From Streptomyces aurantiacus (GTDB taxonomy: Bacteria > Actinomycetota > Actinomycetes > Streptomycetales > Streptomycetaceae): DNA of 56,867 nucleotides. Within the stretch, counting starts at the first letter, position 1. The number at the start of each line of letters is the position of its first letter. Shown piece by piece: positions 48,797-56,867 of the stretch. The notes below the pieces were generated by a model. That model was not told where the DNA came from. It made no database searches and saw only the letters and a list, made by a program, of their open reading frames with translations. The stretch lies in assembly GCF_001418335.1 (NCBI RefSeq), contig NZ_LIPP01000103.1:1-56867 (forward strand), written 5' to 3'. Both the position numbers and the translations under genes were made by a program.

Positions 48797-49977
48797 AGTG
48801 TCTCCTGTGCGTCGCGGCGCGACTCGGCGTACCGCTCGTAGCGTTCGTAGCGCTCGACCCGGCGCCGGTTGGCGCGCCGGAAGCGGCGGGCGACCAGCCG
48901 GGCGAGGTCGGCGGCGCCGACCATGCCGGCCTCGGGGCCGAGCTGGGCGCGGGCGATCCGGGCCTCGGGGCGGTAGCCGCGGCCGGTCAGCTGGCGCCGG
49001 AAGGCGTCCCGCGCGGGGCCGATCAGCAGGTCGTCGGCCGCGCTGACGCCGCCGCCGATGACGAAGCAGGAGGGGTCGAGGGCAGCCGCGAGGTTCGCGA
49101 TGCCGACGCCGAGCCACTGGCCGATGTCCTGGAGCAGCTCGATGCACATCGCGTCGCCCTCACGGGCCAGCTCGGTGATCATCGGGCCGGTGATCTCGGC
49201 GATGTTGCCCTTGACGTGCTCGATGATCCCGTAGGCCACCGGGGAGTCGGCGGCGGCGAGTTCGCGGGCTTCGCGGACCAGGGCGTTTCCTGAGCTGTAC
49301 TGCTCCCAGCAGCCGCGGTTGCCGCACGGGCAGCGGTGGCCGCCGGGCACGACCTGCATATGGCCGAACTCGCCCGCCACGCCGAACTTGCCGCGCTTGA
49401 CCTGCCCGTCCTCCAGGATGGCGCCGCCGATGCCGGTGCCGAGCGTGATCATGACGAGGTGGTCCTCGCCGCGGCCCGCGCCGAAGCGCCACTCCGCCCA
49501 GGCGGCGGAGTTGGCGTCGTTGTCGACCAGGACGGGGACGGCGAGGCGGCTGGAGATGCGGTCCCGGAGGGGTTCGTTGCGCCACGAGAGGTGCGGTGCG
49601 AACAGGATGCGGTTGCGTTCCGCGTCGACCCAGCCGGCCGCGCCGATGCCGACCGCGTGCACGTCGTGCCGGTCGGAGAGGTCCAGGACCAGTTCGACGA
49701 TGGTGTCCTCGACGACCCGGGGGCTCTTGGACTTGTCGGGGGTCTCGGTGCGGACCTTCTCCAGGATGTTGCCGTCCGCGTCGACGACGCCCGCCATCAC
49801 CTTCGTACCGCCGATGTCGATGCCGACGGTGGGAACGCGCGGTGCCGTCAGGTGGGAACGGCGCTCGCGCGTGCCCACGGTGCGCAGGGCGGTGGCACGG
49901 CGGGAGCCGATGGGGGCGCCCGCGGCTCTGGCGGAGCCGAGCGCCCTGGGCAGGGCGAGGTCGCGGTAGGTGCTCAT
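48793..49977 (-). CDS. ROK-family sugar kinase (glucokinase-like)
   Basis: A 394-aa cytoplasmic ROK kinase phosphorylating glucose or another hexose (or N-acetyl sugar) with ATP. Phosphate-1 loop VGIDIGGTKVMAGVVDADGN (about 51), catalytic Asp in VPVLVDNDANSAAWAEWRFG, ITLGTGIGGAI, the ROK zinc site GEFGHMQVV plus HRCPCGNRGCWEQYSS, and a C-terminal CFVIGGGVS. An N-terminal 47-residue extension of basic Ala/Arg residues and a C-terminal ERYERYERY repeat are unusual. It lies behind the sugar ABC operon, separated by 213 bp and a terminator, suggesting a separate transcript that serves the same imported sugar. Confidence 0.9.
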   Translation of the reverse strand: MSTYRDLALPRALGSARAAGAPIGSRRATALRTVGTRERRSHLTAPRVPTVGIDIGGTKVMAGVVDADGNILEKVRTETPDKSKSPRVVEDTIVELVLDLSDRHDVHAVGIGAAGWVDAERNRILFAPHLSWRNEPLRDRISSRLAVPVLVDNDANSAAWAEWRFGAGRGEDHLVMITLGTGIGGAILEDGQVKRGKFGVAGEFGHMQVVPGGHRCPCGNRGCWEQYSSGNALVREARELAAADSPVAYGIIEHVKGNIAEITGPMITELAREGDAMCIELLQDIGQWLGVGIANLAAALDPSCFVIGGGVSAADDLLIGPARDAFRRQLTGRGYRPEARIARAQLGPEAGMVGAADLARLVARRFRRANRRRVERYERYERYAESRRDAQETL

Positions 49978-50091
49978 CGCGCCGATTCTGCCCCACGCTG
50001 CCGCTTGGCTGCACGGCGGCGTTCTTCGCTGCGCTCTGGCCGCCCTGGGATGGTGCCGGTCCGTTGCAGGCCGCGGGCCCGTCGTGGCTGG

Positions 50092-50188
50092 TCGCGCAGT
50101 TCCCCGCGCCCCTGAAAAACCTCGTGGCTGGTCGCGCCCACGCGGCCGAGCCGCAAAACGACACAGCCCCGCGCCCCTGACGGGGCGC
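50092..50188. repeat. Intergenic GCGCAGTTCCCCGCGCCCCT repeat copy 2 with terminator
   Basis: GCGCAGTTCCCCGCGCCCCT at 50096-50115, a second CCCCGCGCCCCT further on, and the hairpin GCGCCCC-TGAC-GGGGCGC at 50171-50188, three bases past the ABC ATPase stop on the minus strand. The hairpin should end the ABC operon transcript. This whole stretch is a recurring Streptomyces intergenic sequence type. Confidence 0.75.
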
Positions 50189-50190
50189 CC

Positions 50191-50997
50191 CTAGGATCCT
50201 CCGCCCGCCAGCTCATGGCGCAGGTCGTCCAGTTCGTTGCCGCCCGCCATTTGGCGGGTCAGTTCTTCCAGGGTGATGTCGTCTCGGGTGTGGTTGCCTG
50301 CCATCGTGCCGCGTTTGAGGAGGACGAAGCGGTTGCCCACGAGGTACGCGTGGTGGGGGTTGTGGGTGATCAGCACAACACCCAGGCCCGCATCCCGTGC
50401 CGCGGCCACATATTTGAGGACCATGCCGGACTGCTTCACGCCCAGCGCCGCGGTGGGCTCGTCGAGGACGAGGACCTTGGCGCCGAAGTGGACGGCGCGG
50501 GCGATCGCCACGCACTGGCGCTCACCGCCCGACAGCGTGCCGATGGGCTGGTCGACGTCGCGCAGGTCGATCCCCATGCGCAGGAGTTCCGCATGGGTCG
50601 TGCGGCGCATGAGGTCGACGTCCAGGCGCTTGAAGGGGCCGGAGCCCTTACGGGGCTCGGAGCCGAGGAAGAAGTTCCGCCAGACCGGCATCAGGGGGAC
50701 GACGGCGAGGTCCTGGTAGACCGTGGCGATACCGCGGTCCAGGACCTCCCGCGGGGACGCCGGGCGGGCGTCCTCGCCCTCGATGCGGAAGGTGCCCGCG
50801 TCGTGCCGGTGCAGCCCAGCGATGATCTTGATCAGGGTCGACTTGCCGGCGCCGTTGTCGCCGAGGACACAGGTGATTTCCCCCGCGTGGACCTCCAGCG
50901 AGACGCCCTCCAGGGCGCGGACGTTGCCGTAGTACTTACTGACGTCGTCGAGCTCGACCAGGGGTGTACGCCCGGCGCTGTCGGTGGGATTTGTCAT
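50191..50997 (-). CDS. Sugar ABC transporter ATP-binding protein (CUT2, single domain)
   Basis: A 268-aa ATPase with one nucleotide-binding domain, like FrcA/RbsA half-types. Motifs: Walker [20 protein letters not shown]-loop [17 protein letters not shown], signature [20 protein letters not shown], Walker [17 protein letters not shown] and the switch His in [13 protein letters not shown]. The Ala-Leu-Gly after the Walker B replaces the usual SALDxxxx D-loop wording, which is common in CUT2 ATPases. Starts at ATG 50997, overlapping the permease stop (ATGA). Third gene in the operon after binding protein and permease. Confidence 0.92.
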   Translation of the reverse strand: MTNPTDSAGRTPLVELDDVSKYYGNVRALEGVSLEVHAGEITCVLGDNGAGKSTLIKIIAGLHRHDAGTFRIEGEDARPASPREVLDRGIATVYQDLAVVPLMPVWRNFFLGSEPRKGSGPFKRLDVDLMRRTTHAELLRMGIDLRDVDQPIGTLSGGERQCVAIARAVHFGAKVLVLDEPTAALGVKQSGMVLKYVAAARDAGLGVVLITHNPHHAYLVGNRFVLLKRGTMAGNHTRDDITLEELTRQMAGGNELDDLRHELAGGGS

Positions 50998-52031
50998 GCC
51001 GTGGCCTCCGCGCGCTTGCGGACCCAGGCGTTCAGCAGGGTCGCGAGGAGCAGCATCGCTCCCAGGAAGAACTTGAACCAGTCGGGGTTCCACTCGGCGA
51101 ACACGATGCCCTTGTCGGTCATGCCGAAGATCAGCGCGCCGACCGCCGAGCCGATGGCGGAGCCGTAGCCGCCGGTGATCAGGCAGCCGCCGATGACGGC
51201 CGCGATGATGTACGTCAGCTCCTTGCCGACGCCCTCTCCGGACTGCACGGCGTCGAAGGAGAAGAGGAGGTGCTGCCCGGCGATCCAGGCGGCGAAGGAC
51301 ACTCCCATGTAGAGGCCGATTTTGGTCGCGCGAACGGGGACGCCGACCGCGCGGGCCGCTTCTTTTCCGCCACCCACTGCGAAGATCCAGTTGCCGACGC
51401 GGGTACGCAGCAGGATCCAGGAGGCGACGGCCACCAGGCCCAGCCACCACAGGATGGTGACCTTGAAGTCGACGCCGCCGACGGTGAGGACGGAAGCGAA
51501 GAGTGCCTTGGCGGACCCGAAACCCTCCATGTCGGCGATCGTCTTCGTGGAGACGGTGCCGCTGATCAGCTTGGTGAAGCCGAGGTTCATCCCGGTCAGC
51601 ATCAGGAAGGTGCCGAGCGTGATGATGAAGCTGGGCAGCCCGGTGCGGGTCAGCATGAAGCCGTTGAAGAAGCCGATCGCGAGGGTGACCAGGAGCGACA
51701 CCCCGACGCCCACCCAGACGTTCGCAGTCAACCGGTAACTGAACATCGACGAGATCAGCGCGGACGACGTCACCATGACGCCGGCCGACAGGTCGAACTC
51801 GCCGCCGATCATCAGCAGCGCGACGGGCACCGCCATGATGCCGATCGTGGAAGCCGCGTACAGCACGGTGCTCAGCCCGGCCACCCGGACGAAACTGTCC
51901 GCGACCAGCGCGAAGAAGAGGAAGACGGCGAGCGCGCCGACCACCGAGCCGAGTTCGGGGCGGCCGAGCAGCCTGCGCAGCGGCGAGGTCCGCAGCAGCC
52001 GTTCGTCCGTCGTGGGGACCGTCGTCGTCAT
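50994..52031 (-). CDS. Sugar ABC transporter permease (CUT2)
   Basis: A 345-aa integral membrane protein with about eight to ten helices of the ribose/xylose/inositol permease family. Family words are [20 protein letters not shown], the conserved [20 protein letters not shown] segment, [20 protein letters not shown] and [20 protein letters not shown] near the C-terminus. It forms the channel for the periplasm-facing binding protein. Starts at ATG 52031, inside the stop of the binding-protein gene, and ends inside the start of the ATPase, so all three are translationally coupled. Confidence 0.93.
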   Translation of the reverse strand: MTTTVPTTDERLLRTSPLRRLLGRPELGSVVGALAVFLFFALVADSFVRVAGLSTVLYAASTIGIMAVPVALLMIGGEFDLSAGVMVTSSALISSMFSYRLTANVWVGVGVSLLVTLAIGFFNGFMLTRTGLPSFIITLGTFLMLTGMNLGFTKLISGTVSTKTIADMEGFGSAKALFASVLTVGGVDFKVTILWWLGLVAVASWILLRTRVGNWIFAVGGGKEAARAVGVPVRATKIGLYMGVSFAAWIAGQHLLFSFDAVQSGEGVGKELTYIIAAVIGGCLITGGYGSAIGSAVGALIFGMTDKGIVFAEWNPDWFKFFLGAMLLLATLLNAWVRKRAEATA

Positions 52032-53032
52032 CGGGTCCCCCGGTCCGCGTAGCTCTTCAGCTCGGCGGCCTGGTCCTTGGTGACGATCTGCGGTCCGGTG
52101 AGCACGGGCCGGCCGCCGCCGAGCGTGTCGGCGTTGTACTTGTGCAGCCAGAGCAGGTCCACGGCCTCGTAGCCCTGGAGGTACGGCTGCTGGTCGACGG
52201 CGAATCCGAGGGTGCCGTCATCGAGCGCGGCGGCGACCTTGGCGTTCAGGTCGAAGGTGTCGATCTCGGCCTTGCTGTCCGCGTCCGCCTTGGCCTTCAC
52301 CGCGGTGTCCGCGTAGGGCGCGCCGAGCGTGACGACGGCGTCGACGGACGGGTCGGCCTGGAGCTTGGCGCCGACGGAGGACTGGACGGCCGACATGTCG
52401 GTGCCCTCGACGTACAGGTTCTGCACGGTGCCGTCGAAGGTTTTCCGCACACCCGCGCAGCGCTGCTCGTGGCCGACGTTGCCCTGTTCGTGGAGGACGC
52501 AGAGGGTCTTTTTCCGGCCACGTCTGTTCAGCTCGTCCCCGACGGCCTCGCCGGCGATCGTCTCGTCCTGGCCGACGTGGGTGAGCGCGCCGAACTCCTT
52601 GGACTTCTCGGAGCCGGAGTTCACGGTGATCACGGGGATGCCGGCCCGCACGGCGCGCGCGACCGCGCTCTTCACGGCGTCGGGCTTGGCGAGTGTGACG
52701 ACGATGCCGTCCACGCCCTTGTCCACGGCGGCGTCCACGAGCTGGGCCTGCTGCTGGCCCTCGTCGTCGTGCGAGTACAGAAACTTGATGTTGTCCTTGT
52801 CGGCGGCCTGCTGGGCGCCGCTCTGGACGATGTCCCAGAAGGTGTCGCCGTCACCCGAGTGGGTGATCATGGCGACCGTCCACCGGGGCGTGTCCACTGC
52901 GGCCCCGCCCCGGGCCGACGCCGCCTTGCGGGCGTCCTCGGCGCGCTTGCCGCCGGTACTGCTGCACCCGACCAGGGTCGCGCCGAGCGCCCCTGCCACC
53001 GCGATGCCGACCCAGGTCCGAAACCGTGCCAC
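52028..53032 (-). CDS. Sugar ABC transporter substrate-binding lipoprotein
   Basis: A 334-aa lipoprotein of the periplasmic-binding-protein-like I (LacI/ribose-binding) fold, made at the cell surface. Start at GTG 53032 with AAGGAGG ten bases upstream; lipobox [10 protein letters not shown] places the lipid cysteine at about residue 22. Fold signature: [20 protein letters not shown], the [19 protein letters not shown] turn, [13 protein letters not shown] and [16 protein letters not shown]. The sugar could be a pentose, inositol or similar. It is the first gene of the coupled three-gene operon, with an inverted-repeat operator 38 bp upstream. Neighbouring genes (Gfo/Idh dehydrogenase, ROK kinase) suggest inositol or a hexose derivative. 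Confidence 0.92.
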   Translation of the reverse strand: MARFRTWVGIAVAGALGATLVGCSSTGGKRAEDARKAASARGGAAVDTPRWTVAMITHSGDGDTFWDIVQSGAQQAADKDNIKFLYSHDDEGQQQAQLVDAAVDKGVDGIVVTLAKPDAVKSAVARAVRAGIPVITVNSGSEKSKEFGALTHVGQDETIAGEAVGDELNRRGRKKTLCVLHEQGNVGHEQRCAGVRKTFDGTVQNLYVEGTDMSAVQSSVGAKLQADPSVDAVVTLGAPYADTAVKAKADADSKAEIDTFDLNAKVAAALDDGTLGFAVDQQPYLQGYEAVDLLWLHKYNADTLGGGRPVLTGPQIVTKDQAAELKSYADRGTR

Positions 53033-53069
53033 GAGGCCGTGCCCTCCTTGCTGCTGATCCGCTGATCCA

Positions 53070-53108
53070 CCGTGTTCGATATGTGGAACAACCAAGTATC
53101 GGACACGG
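53070..53108. promoter_or_regulatory. Operator-like inverted repeat upstream of the sugar ABC operon
   Basis: CCGTGTTCGATA (53070-53081) and TATCGGACACGG (53097-53108) match in inverted sense at 11 of 12 positions with a 15-bp spacer, 38-76 bp before the binding-protein start. The adjacent GntR-family gene is the natural candidate regulator. Confidence 0.6.
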
Positions 53109-53155
53109 TGAACTGGAATCCGGACAGCAGGGGTTGTCGGCGCTGCCGCGCGCGG

Positions 53156-53920
53156 TCAGGAGCGTACGAGGAGCTGGAACTCGAAGGAGTAGCGCGAGGC
53201 GCGGTAGGTGTGGGAGCCGAACTCGACGGCACGGCCCGTGTCGTCGAAGGTGGTGCGCTGCATGGTGAGCAGCGGGGCGCCGGCCGGCTCGTCGAGGCGC
53301 TCGGCCTCCACGGCGGTGGCGGCGCGGGCTCCGACGGACTGGCGGGCGCTGTGCAGTGTGATGCCCGCGACACGCATCAGCCGGTACAGGCCGGTGGCCT
53401 CCAGCTGTGAGCTGCCGAGTTCGAGCAGGCCGGGGGGCAGGTGGTTGCAGAGGTACGCCATCGGCTCGCCGTGGGCCAGCCGCAGCCGCTCCACCCGGTG
53501 CACGTCACTGCCCTCCGCCACGGCCAGGGAGGCCGCCACCTCGGCCGTCGCCGGGACGACGGTGTTGACGAGGACGCGGGTCGCCGGACGCTGCCCTGCC
53601 GCCTCCAGGTCGTCGTAGAGGCTGCTGAGTTCCAGCGGGCGTTTGACCTGGCTGTGCACGACCTGGGTGCCGACGCCGCGACGGCGTACGAGGAGGCCCT
53701 TGTCCACGAGCGACTGGATGGCCTGGCGGACCGTGGGCCGGGACAGACCGAGGCGCCCGGCGAGCTCGATCTCGTTGCCCAGCAGACTGCCCGGGGTCAG
53801 GGCGCCCCGCTCGATCGCCGCTTCGAGCTGCTGGGCCAGCTGGAAGTAGAGCGGCACCGGGCTGTTCCGGTCGACGCTGAGCTGGAGCGGCGCGGTCGGG
53901 TCCACATCTGGTTTGGGCAC
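53156..53920 (-). CDS. GntR/HutC-family transcriptional regulator
   Basis: A 254-aa regulator. The N-terminal winged helix is typical of GntR: SPVPLYFQLAQQLEAAIERG, then LGNEIELAGRLGLSRPTVRQAI and LVDKGLLVRRRGVGTQVV. The C-terminal UTRA domain (HRVERLRLAHGEPMAYLCNH, RYSFEFQLLVRS end) binds an effector, often a sugar phosphate. GTG at 53920 begins the conserved part; readings to 54088 run past it without homology. It lies between the sugar ABC operon and the Gfo/Idh gene, divergent from the latter, and should regulate both by the inverted repeats at 53070-53108 and 53971-53982, releasing DNA when the sugar is present. Confidence 0.9.
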   Translation of the reverse strand: MPKPDVDPTAPLQLSVDRNSPVPLYFQLAQQLEAAIERGALTPGSLLGNEIELAGRLGLSRPTVRQAIQSLVDKGLLVRRRGVGTQVVHSQVKRPLELSSLYDDLEAAGQRPATRVLVNTVVPATAEVAASLAVAEGSDVHRVERLRLAHGEPMAYLCNHLPPGLLELGSSQLEATGLYRLMRVAGITLHSARQSVGARAATAVEAERLDEPAGAPLLTMQRTTFDDTGRAVEFGSHTYRASRYSFEFQLLVRS

Positions 53921-53970
53921 GGGGCCGAGCGTAACTCCGGCGCATGATGACGGGAAGTTGTGAAGTTCGA

Positions 53971-53982
53971 TTGTCCGGACAA
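53971..53982. promoter_or_regulatory. Perfect 12-bp palindrome in the divergent promoter
   Basis: TTGTCCGGACAA, perfectly self-complementary, between the GntR gene and the Gfo/Idh gene, with a possible -35 box TTGACA at 53987-53992 just beyond it. Position fits a regulatory site of the GntR protein on both genes. Confidence 0.5.
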
Positions 53983-54022
53983 AGCGTTGACAGGGTGTAG
54001 GGTCCGCCCTCAGTTTGGTCCC

Positions 54023-55036
54023 ATGCGCATCGGACTCATCGGGACGGGTCGTATCGGTACATTTCATGCGACCGCCCTCAGCCGCCACCGCGAGGTGGGC
54101 GGCTCCCTCATCGTCACGGACGCGGACCCGGCACGGGCCCGCCGACTGGCGGACCGCTTAGGTGCCACCGCGGCACCCGGCGTGGACGAGATCTTCACCT
54201 GGGGTGTGGACGCCGTGGTCATCACCGCGGCCACCTCGGCACACGGCGAACTGATCGGTCGGGCGGCACGGGCCGGACTGCCCGTGTTCTGCGAGAAGCC
54301 CATAGCTCTCGACCTGGCGGGCACACTCACGGCGATCACGGAGGTCGAAACGGCCGGCACGGTTCTGCAGATGGGCTTCCAGCGGCGTTTCGACTCCGGC
54401 TACACGACCGCGCGCGAGGCGGTGCGCTCGGGCCGGCTCGGCCGGCTGCACACCGTACGCGCGATGACGTCCGACCAGTCGCCGCCGCCGGCCGCGTTCC
54501 TGCCGCTCTCCGGCGGGCTGTACCGGGACACGTTGGTGCACGACTTCGACATGCTGCGGTGGGTGACCGGGCGCGAGGTCACCGAGGTCTGCGCGATGGG
54601 GTCGGACGCCGGGCCCGCGATGTTCCGCGAGGCGGGTGACATCGACACGGCGGCCGCCGTCCTCACCCTGGACGACGGCACGCTCGCCACGGCGACGGCG
54701 ACCCGGCTGAACGGCGCCGGGTACGACGTACGCATGGAGCTGGCCGGGGAGCTGGACCAGATCGGGGTCGGGCTCGACGACCGCACGCCGATCGCCTCCA
54801 CGGAACCGGCGGGGCCACCGGCCGCGACCAAACCGTGGACCGGGTTCCTCGAACGGTTCGGCCCTGCGTACGAGGCCGAGCTGCACGCGTTCGTCGAGGT
54901 GGTACGCGGTGAGCGGGCCAACCCGTGCGACGGGCGTGAGGCGCTGCACGCACTGCGGATCGCGGAGGCCTGCGAGCTGTCGCGGCGCGACCGGCGGTCC
55001 GTTTCCCTGGCGGAGATCCCGGGCGGCCGGGACTGA
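54023..55036 (+). CDS. Gfo/Idh/MocA-family dehydrogenase (inositol 2-dehydrogenase-like)
   Basis: A 337-aa NAD(P)-dependent sugar or inositol oxidoreductase. N-terminal Rossmann motif MRIGLIGTGRIGTFHATALS binds the nucleotide; the family lysine is in VFCEKPIALDLAGT (about 94), and QMGFQRRFDSGYTTARE, DTLVHDFDMLRWVTG with the catalytic His/Asp region, and DGREALHALRIAEACELS complete the pattern of IolG/MocA-type proteins. Chosen start 54023 is the first ATG at the beginning of the conserved fold. Beside the sugar transporter and GntR regulator, it probably oxidises the imported cyclitol or sugar. Substrate unproven. Confidence 0.9.
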   Translation: MRIGLIGTGRIGTFHATALSRHREVGGSLIVTDADPARARRLADRLGATAAPGVDEIFTWGVDAVVITAATSAHGELIGRAARAGLPVFCEKPIALDLAGTLTAITEVETAGTVLQMGFQRRFDSGYTTAREAVRSGRLGRLHTVRAMTSDQSPPPAAFLPLSGGLYRDTLVHDFDMLRWVTGREVTEVCAMGSDAGPAMFREAGDIDTAAAVLTLDDGTLATATATRLNGAGYDVRMELAGELDQIGVGLDDRTPIASTEPAGPPAATKPWTGFLERFGPAYEAELHAFVEVVRGERANPCDGREALHALRIAEACELSRRDRRSVSLAEIPGGRD

Positions 55037-55087
55037 CGACGGCAACGACCGGGCCGGGACGCCTGGGGGTGCCGCCGGGGCAAGCGT

Positions 55088-55130
55088 GCGGGCACGCAGG
55101 CACGCAGGCACTCTCGGCACGCAGGGCGTC
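55088..55130. repeat. GGCACGCA tandem words
   Basis: Three nearly adjacent GGCACGCA words in the 154-bp gap between the convergent Gfo/Idh and DHFR-family genes. Function unknown; probably slippage. Confidence 0.4.
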
Positions 55131-55190
55131 CCGGCGTCCGGCCCCGGAGTGCGCTATCGCCTCCTGCCGCCGGACGACGGGGCCCGTGCC

Positions 55191-55820
55191 CTACGCGCTC
55201 TCCTCCGGAAGTTCGAAGGTTCCGTACTCCGGGCGCCCGGCCAGGTCGTACGTGTGGATGGCCACACCCTTGCTCGTGACACGGGCCGCGATGTGCCGGA
55301 ACGCGGTCGGTACGGCACCGTCGGCGAAGAGGCGGCGGCCCGTGCCGAGGACGACGGGGAACGTCAGCAGGTTCACCGTGTCGATGAGGCCCAGGGCCAG
55401 CAGGGACTGGGCGAGAACCGCGCTGCCGTGGATCTGCAGCTCCCCCTCGGTCCTCTCCTTGATCTCGGTGACCTCCTTGGCGAGGTCGCCGCCGATCACG
55501 GTGGTGCCGGCCCACTCGGGCTCCTTGAGGCTCGCCGAGGCCACGTACTTGGGCAGGGAGTTGAGCTTTCCGGCGATCGGGTTGGCCGGGTCGGTCACCT
55601 TGGGCCAGTACCCGGCGAAGATGTCGTAGGTGCGGCGGCCGAGCAGGAAGGCGCCCACACCGGCGAAGACCCCGTCGACGAACTGCCCGAAGTCCTCGTC
55701 GTCGTACGGGAAGGACCAGCCGCCGTGCACGAAGCCGCCCTCGCGGTCCTCGTCGGGGCCGCCGGGTGCCTGGTGGACACCGTCCAGGGTGACGAACGCG
55801 GTGAGAGTGAGCTTGCCCAT
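55191..55820 (-). CDS. Dihydrofolate reductase family protein (RibD C-terminal-like)
   Basis: A 209-aa protein of the DHFR/RibD-C superfamily. Start at 55820 (MGKLTLTAFVTLDGVHQAPG), with GAGGAAGGA upstream. Family words: FAGVGAFLLGRRTYDIFAGYW, LNSLPKYVASASLKEPEW, the nucleotide-binding GELQIHGSAVLAQSLLALGL and NLLTFPVVLGTGRRLFADG. These YyaP-like proteins reduce unknown pterin- or flavin-like substrates with NADPH; they are not the cell's main DHFR. Divergent from the SDR gene, sharing about 130 bp. Confidence 0.88.
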   Translation of the reverse strand: MGKLTLTAFVTLDGVHQAPGGPDEDREGGFVHGGWSFPYDDEDFGQFVDGVFAGVGAFLLGRRTYDIFAGYWPKVTDPANPIAGKLNSLPKYVASASLKEPEWAGTTVIGGDLAKEVTEIKERTEGELQIHGSAVLAQSLLALGLIDTVNLLTFPVVLGTGRRLFADGAVPTAFRHIAARVTSKGVAIHTYDLAGRPEYGTFELPEESA

Positions 55821-55949
55821 GACGGGTTCCTTCCTCGAAAACGGGTGTCCTGTCATCAGCTCAGACCCCCCGGACGCCCACAACTCATCGGTGAGGTCGA
55901 TGTCCGTTCACCGCCGGTGTTCGGGGGCCGCGACCGCTGGGATGGAGCC

Positions 55950-56729
55950 ATGACCTCACAGACGACGACTCGGACAGCTCGGACGACTGAAGGAATGGCG
56001 AACGGAACCGTGGCCCTCGTGACCGGCGGCAGCCGTGGGATCGGTGCGGCCACCGCCGTACGGCTGGCCCGTGAGGGCGCGGACGTGGCGTTCACGTACG
56101 TGCGTGACAAGGACGCCGCGGACGATGTCGTGGGCCGTATCCGGGCGCTGGGGCGGCAGGCGCTCGCCCTCCGCGCGGACTCCGCGGACCCGGCGGAGGC
56201 GGCCGGCGCCGTGGACCGCGCCGCGGAAGGGCTCGGTGGCCTCGACGTCCTGGTGAACAACGCGGGCATCGGGCTGCTCGGCCCATTGGAGAGCCTCTCC
56301 CTCGCCGACATCGACCGGGTGCTCGCCGTGAACGTACGCGGCGTCTTCCTCGCCTCCCAGGCGGCGGCGGCCCGGATGGGGCGTGGCGGGCGGATCATCA
56401 CCGTCGGGTCGTGCATGACACAGCGCGTGCCGGGGCCCGGCGGCACGCTGTACACCACCGGGAAGTCGGCCCTCGTCGGGCTGACGAAGGCGCTCGCGCG
56501 GGAGTTGGGGGCGCGGGGGATCACTGCGAACGTCGTTCACCCCGGGCCGGTCGACACCGACATGAATCCGGCGGACGGGCCGTACGGGGAGGGGCAGGCC
56601 GCGATGACCGCGTTGGGGCGGTTCGGGACGGTGGAGGAGGTGGCGTCCGTGGTGGTTTATCTGGCGGGGGTGGATGCCGGGTATGTCACGGGGGCGGAGT
56701 TCTCTGTGGACGGGGGGCATGCGGCCTGA
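55950..56729 (+). CDS. Short-chain dehydrogenase/reductase
   Basis: A 259-aa classical SDR, FabG-like. Cofactor motif VALVTGGSRGIGAATAVRL, the NNAG motif in LVNNAGIGLLG, Ser region ITVGSCMTQRVPG, catalytic YxxxK in LYTTGKSALVGLTKALARE, VHPGPVDTDMNP and the C-terminal YVTGAEFSVDGGHAA. Reduces a carbonyl substrate with NADPH, identity unknown. Start 55950 is chosen with GGATGGAG shortly before; the ATG at 55995 lacks ribosome-site spacing. It is divergent from the DHFR-family gene and ends 137 bp before the window edge. Confidence 0.92.
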   Translation: MTSQTTTRTARTTEGMANGTVALVTGGSRGIGAATAVRLAREGADVAFTYVRDKDAADDVVGRIRALGRQALALRADSADPAEAAGAVDRAAEGLGGLDVLVNNAGIGLLGPLESLSLADIDRVLAVNVRGVFLASQAAAARMGRGGRIITVGSCMTQRVPGPGGTLYTTGKSALVGLTKALARELGARGITANVVHPGPVDTDMNPADGPYGEGQAAMTALGRFGTVEEVASVVVYLAGVDAGYVTGAEFSVDGGHAA

Positions 56730-56781
56730 CGCCGCCGGGGGTGTTTTTCGCCCCCGCCGCCCCTACCCATTCCCGTCACTG

Positions 56782-56800
56782 CTGGGGGCTGCGCCCCCAG
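56782..56800. terminator. CTGGGGGC/GCCCCCAG hairpin
   Basis: An 8-bp perfect stem with 3-base loop downstream of the SDR gene. The sequence GGGGGCTGCGCCCCCAGACCCCC is a recurrent Streptomyces intergenic type and likely ends SDR transcription. Confidence 0.6.
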
Positions 56801-56816
56801 ACCCCCGCTAAAAGAT

Positions 56817-56867
56817 TGCGCAGTTCCCCGCGCCCCTGGGGAGGTACCTCTAGGGGCGCGGGGAACT
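56817..56867. repeat. Intergenic GCGCAGTTCCCCGCGCCCCT repeat copy 3, long inverted repeat
   Basis: AGTTCCCCGCGCCCCT (56822-56837) and its exact reverse complement (56852-56867) flank 14 bases, giving a 16-bp perfect stem; the window ends at the last base, so the stem may extend further. Same word as at 38154 and 50096. Confidence 0.8.

Noticed and set aside
49160..50164. Long minus-strand frame overlapping the ROK kinase gene.
   Set aside because: Arg/Gly/Pro-rich out-of-frame reading of the kinase gene extended through the intergenic repeat; no motifs.

Overview
The window is a 56.9 kb stretch of chromosome from a Streptomyces-like actinomycete. The evidence is very high G+C with long antisense shadow frames, GTG starts, many 4-base ATGA/GTGA gene overlaps, twin-arginine signal peptides, F420-type enzymes, Streptomyces-specific families (DUF6278, DUF4232, a DUF3558-like protein) and the dispersed GCGCAGTTCCCCGCGCCCCT intergenic repeat. 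I see no rRNA, tRNA or CRISPR array.

Layout. 38-2289: glycerate kinase, a small secreted protein and a Nudix hydrolase. 2389-9911: a sirtuin (Sir2/CobB-type) gene cut in two by a 6.8 kb integrated element of visibly lower G+C. The element ends at a shared GA dinucleotide. Its joined ends rebuild a strong inverted repeat, as expected for attP of a large serine integrase, and removing it restores an in-frame 241-codon sirtuin. The element is now a fossil: its integrase is cut after about 83 codons and abuts a fragment of an FtsK/Tra translocase. It keeps cargo: a two-gene cassette (about 320-aa soluble protein plus four-helix membrane protein), another membrane protein, an EACC1 gene with a caspase-like protease whose C-terminus is a DnaX (Pol III tau) C-terminal domain, a DUF3885 gene, and relics of msrA and a TPR regulator. 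The EACC1/caspase-DnaX pair is the most interesting system in the window.

9916-22908: alkylation repair (ogt, Ada-AlkA), a large secreted beta-galactosidase with a LamG domain nested in its catalytic barrel, a macro-domain hydrolase coupled to a phytoene-desaturase-like flavoprotein, an inositol-monophosphatase-like enzyme, a gamma-glutamyltransferase-like enzyme and two exported proteins. 22941-29358: a reductive pyrimidine (or hydantoin) catabolic operon comprising N-carbamoyl-beta-alanine amidase, class III aminotransferase, dihydropyrimidinase, an F420-type LLM oxidoreductase and an NCS1 permease, with an inverted repeat upstream that may be its operator.

29503-48128: mostly housekeeping or unassigned genes: a long linker-rich protein, secreted gamma-glutamyltranspeptidase, a membrane-anchored protein, an orphan GluA-type ATPase, DUF6278, a secreted SGNH hydrolase, exonuclease III, an MBL-fold hydrolase, a PcaL-like fusion lacking its usual nucleophile serine, a sulfite-oxidase-like molybdoenzyme, and a coupled SNF2 helicase/SWIM zinc-finger pair. 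48215-55036: a sugar or inositol uptake region (binding protein, permease, ATPase, ROK kinase, membrane protein) next to a GntR regulator and a divergent Gfo/Idh/MocA dehydrogenase, with two operator-like palindromes. 55191-56867: a DHFR-family reductase, an SDR, and an intergenic repeat forming a long hairpin at the window edge.
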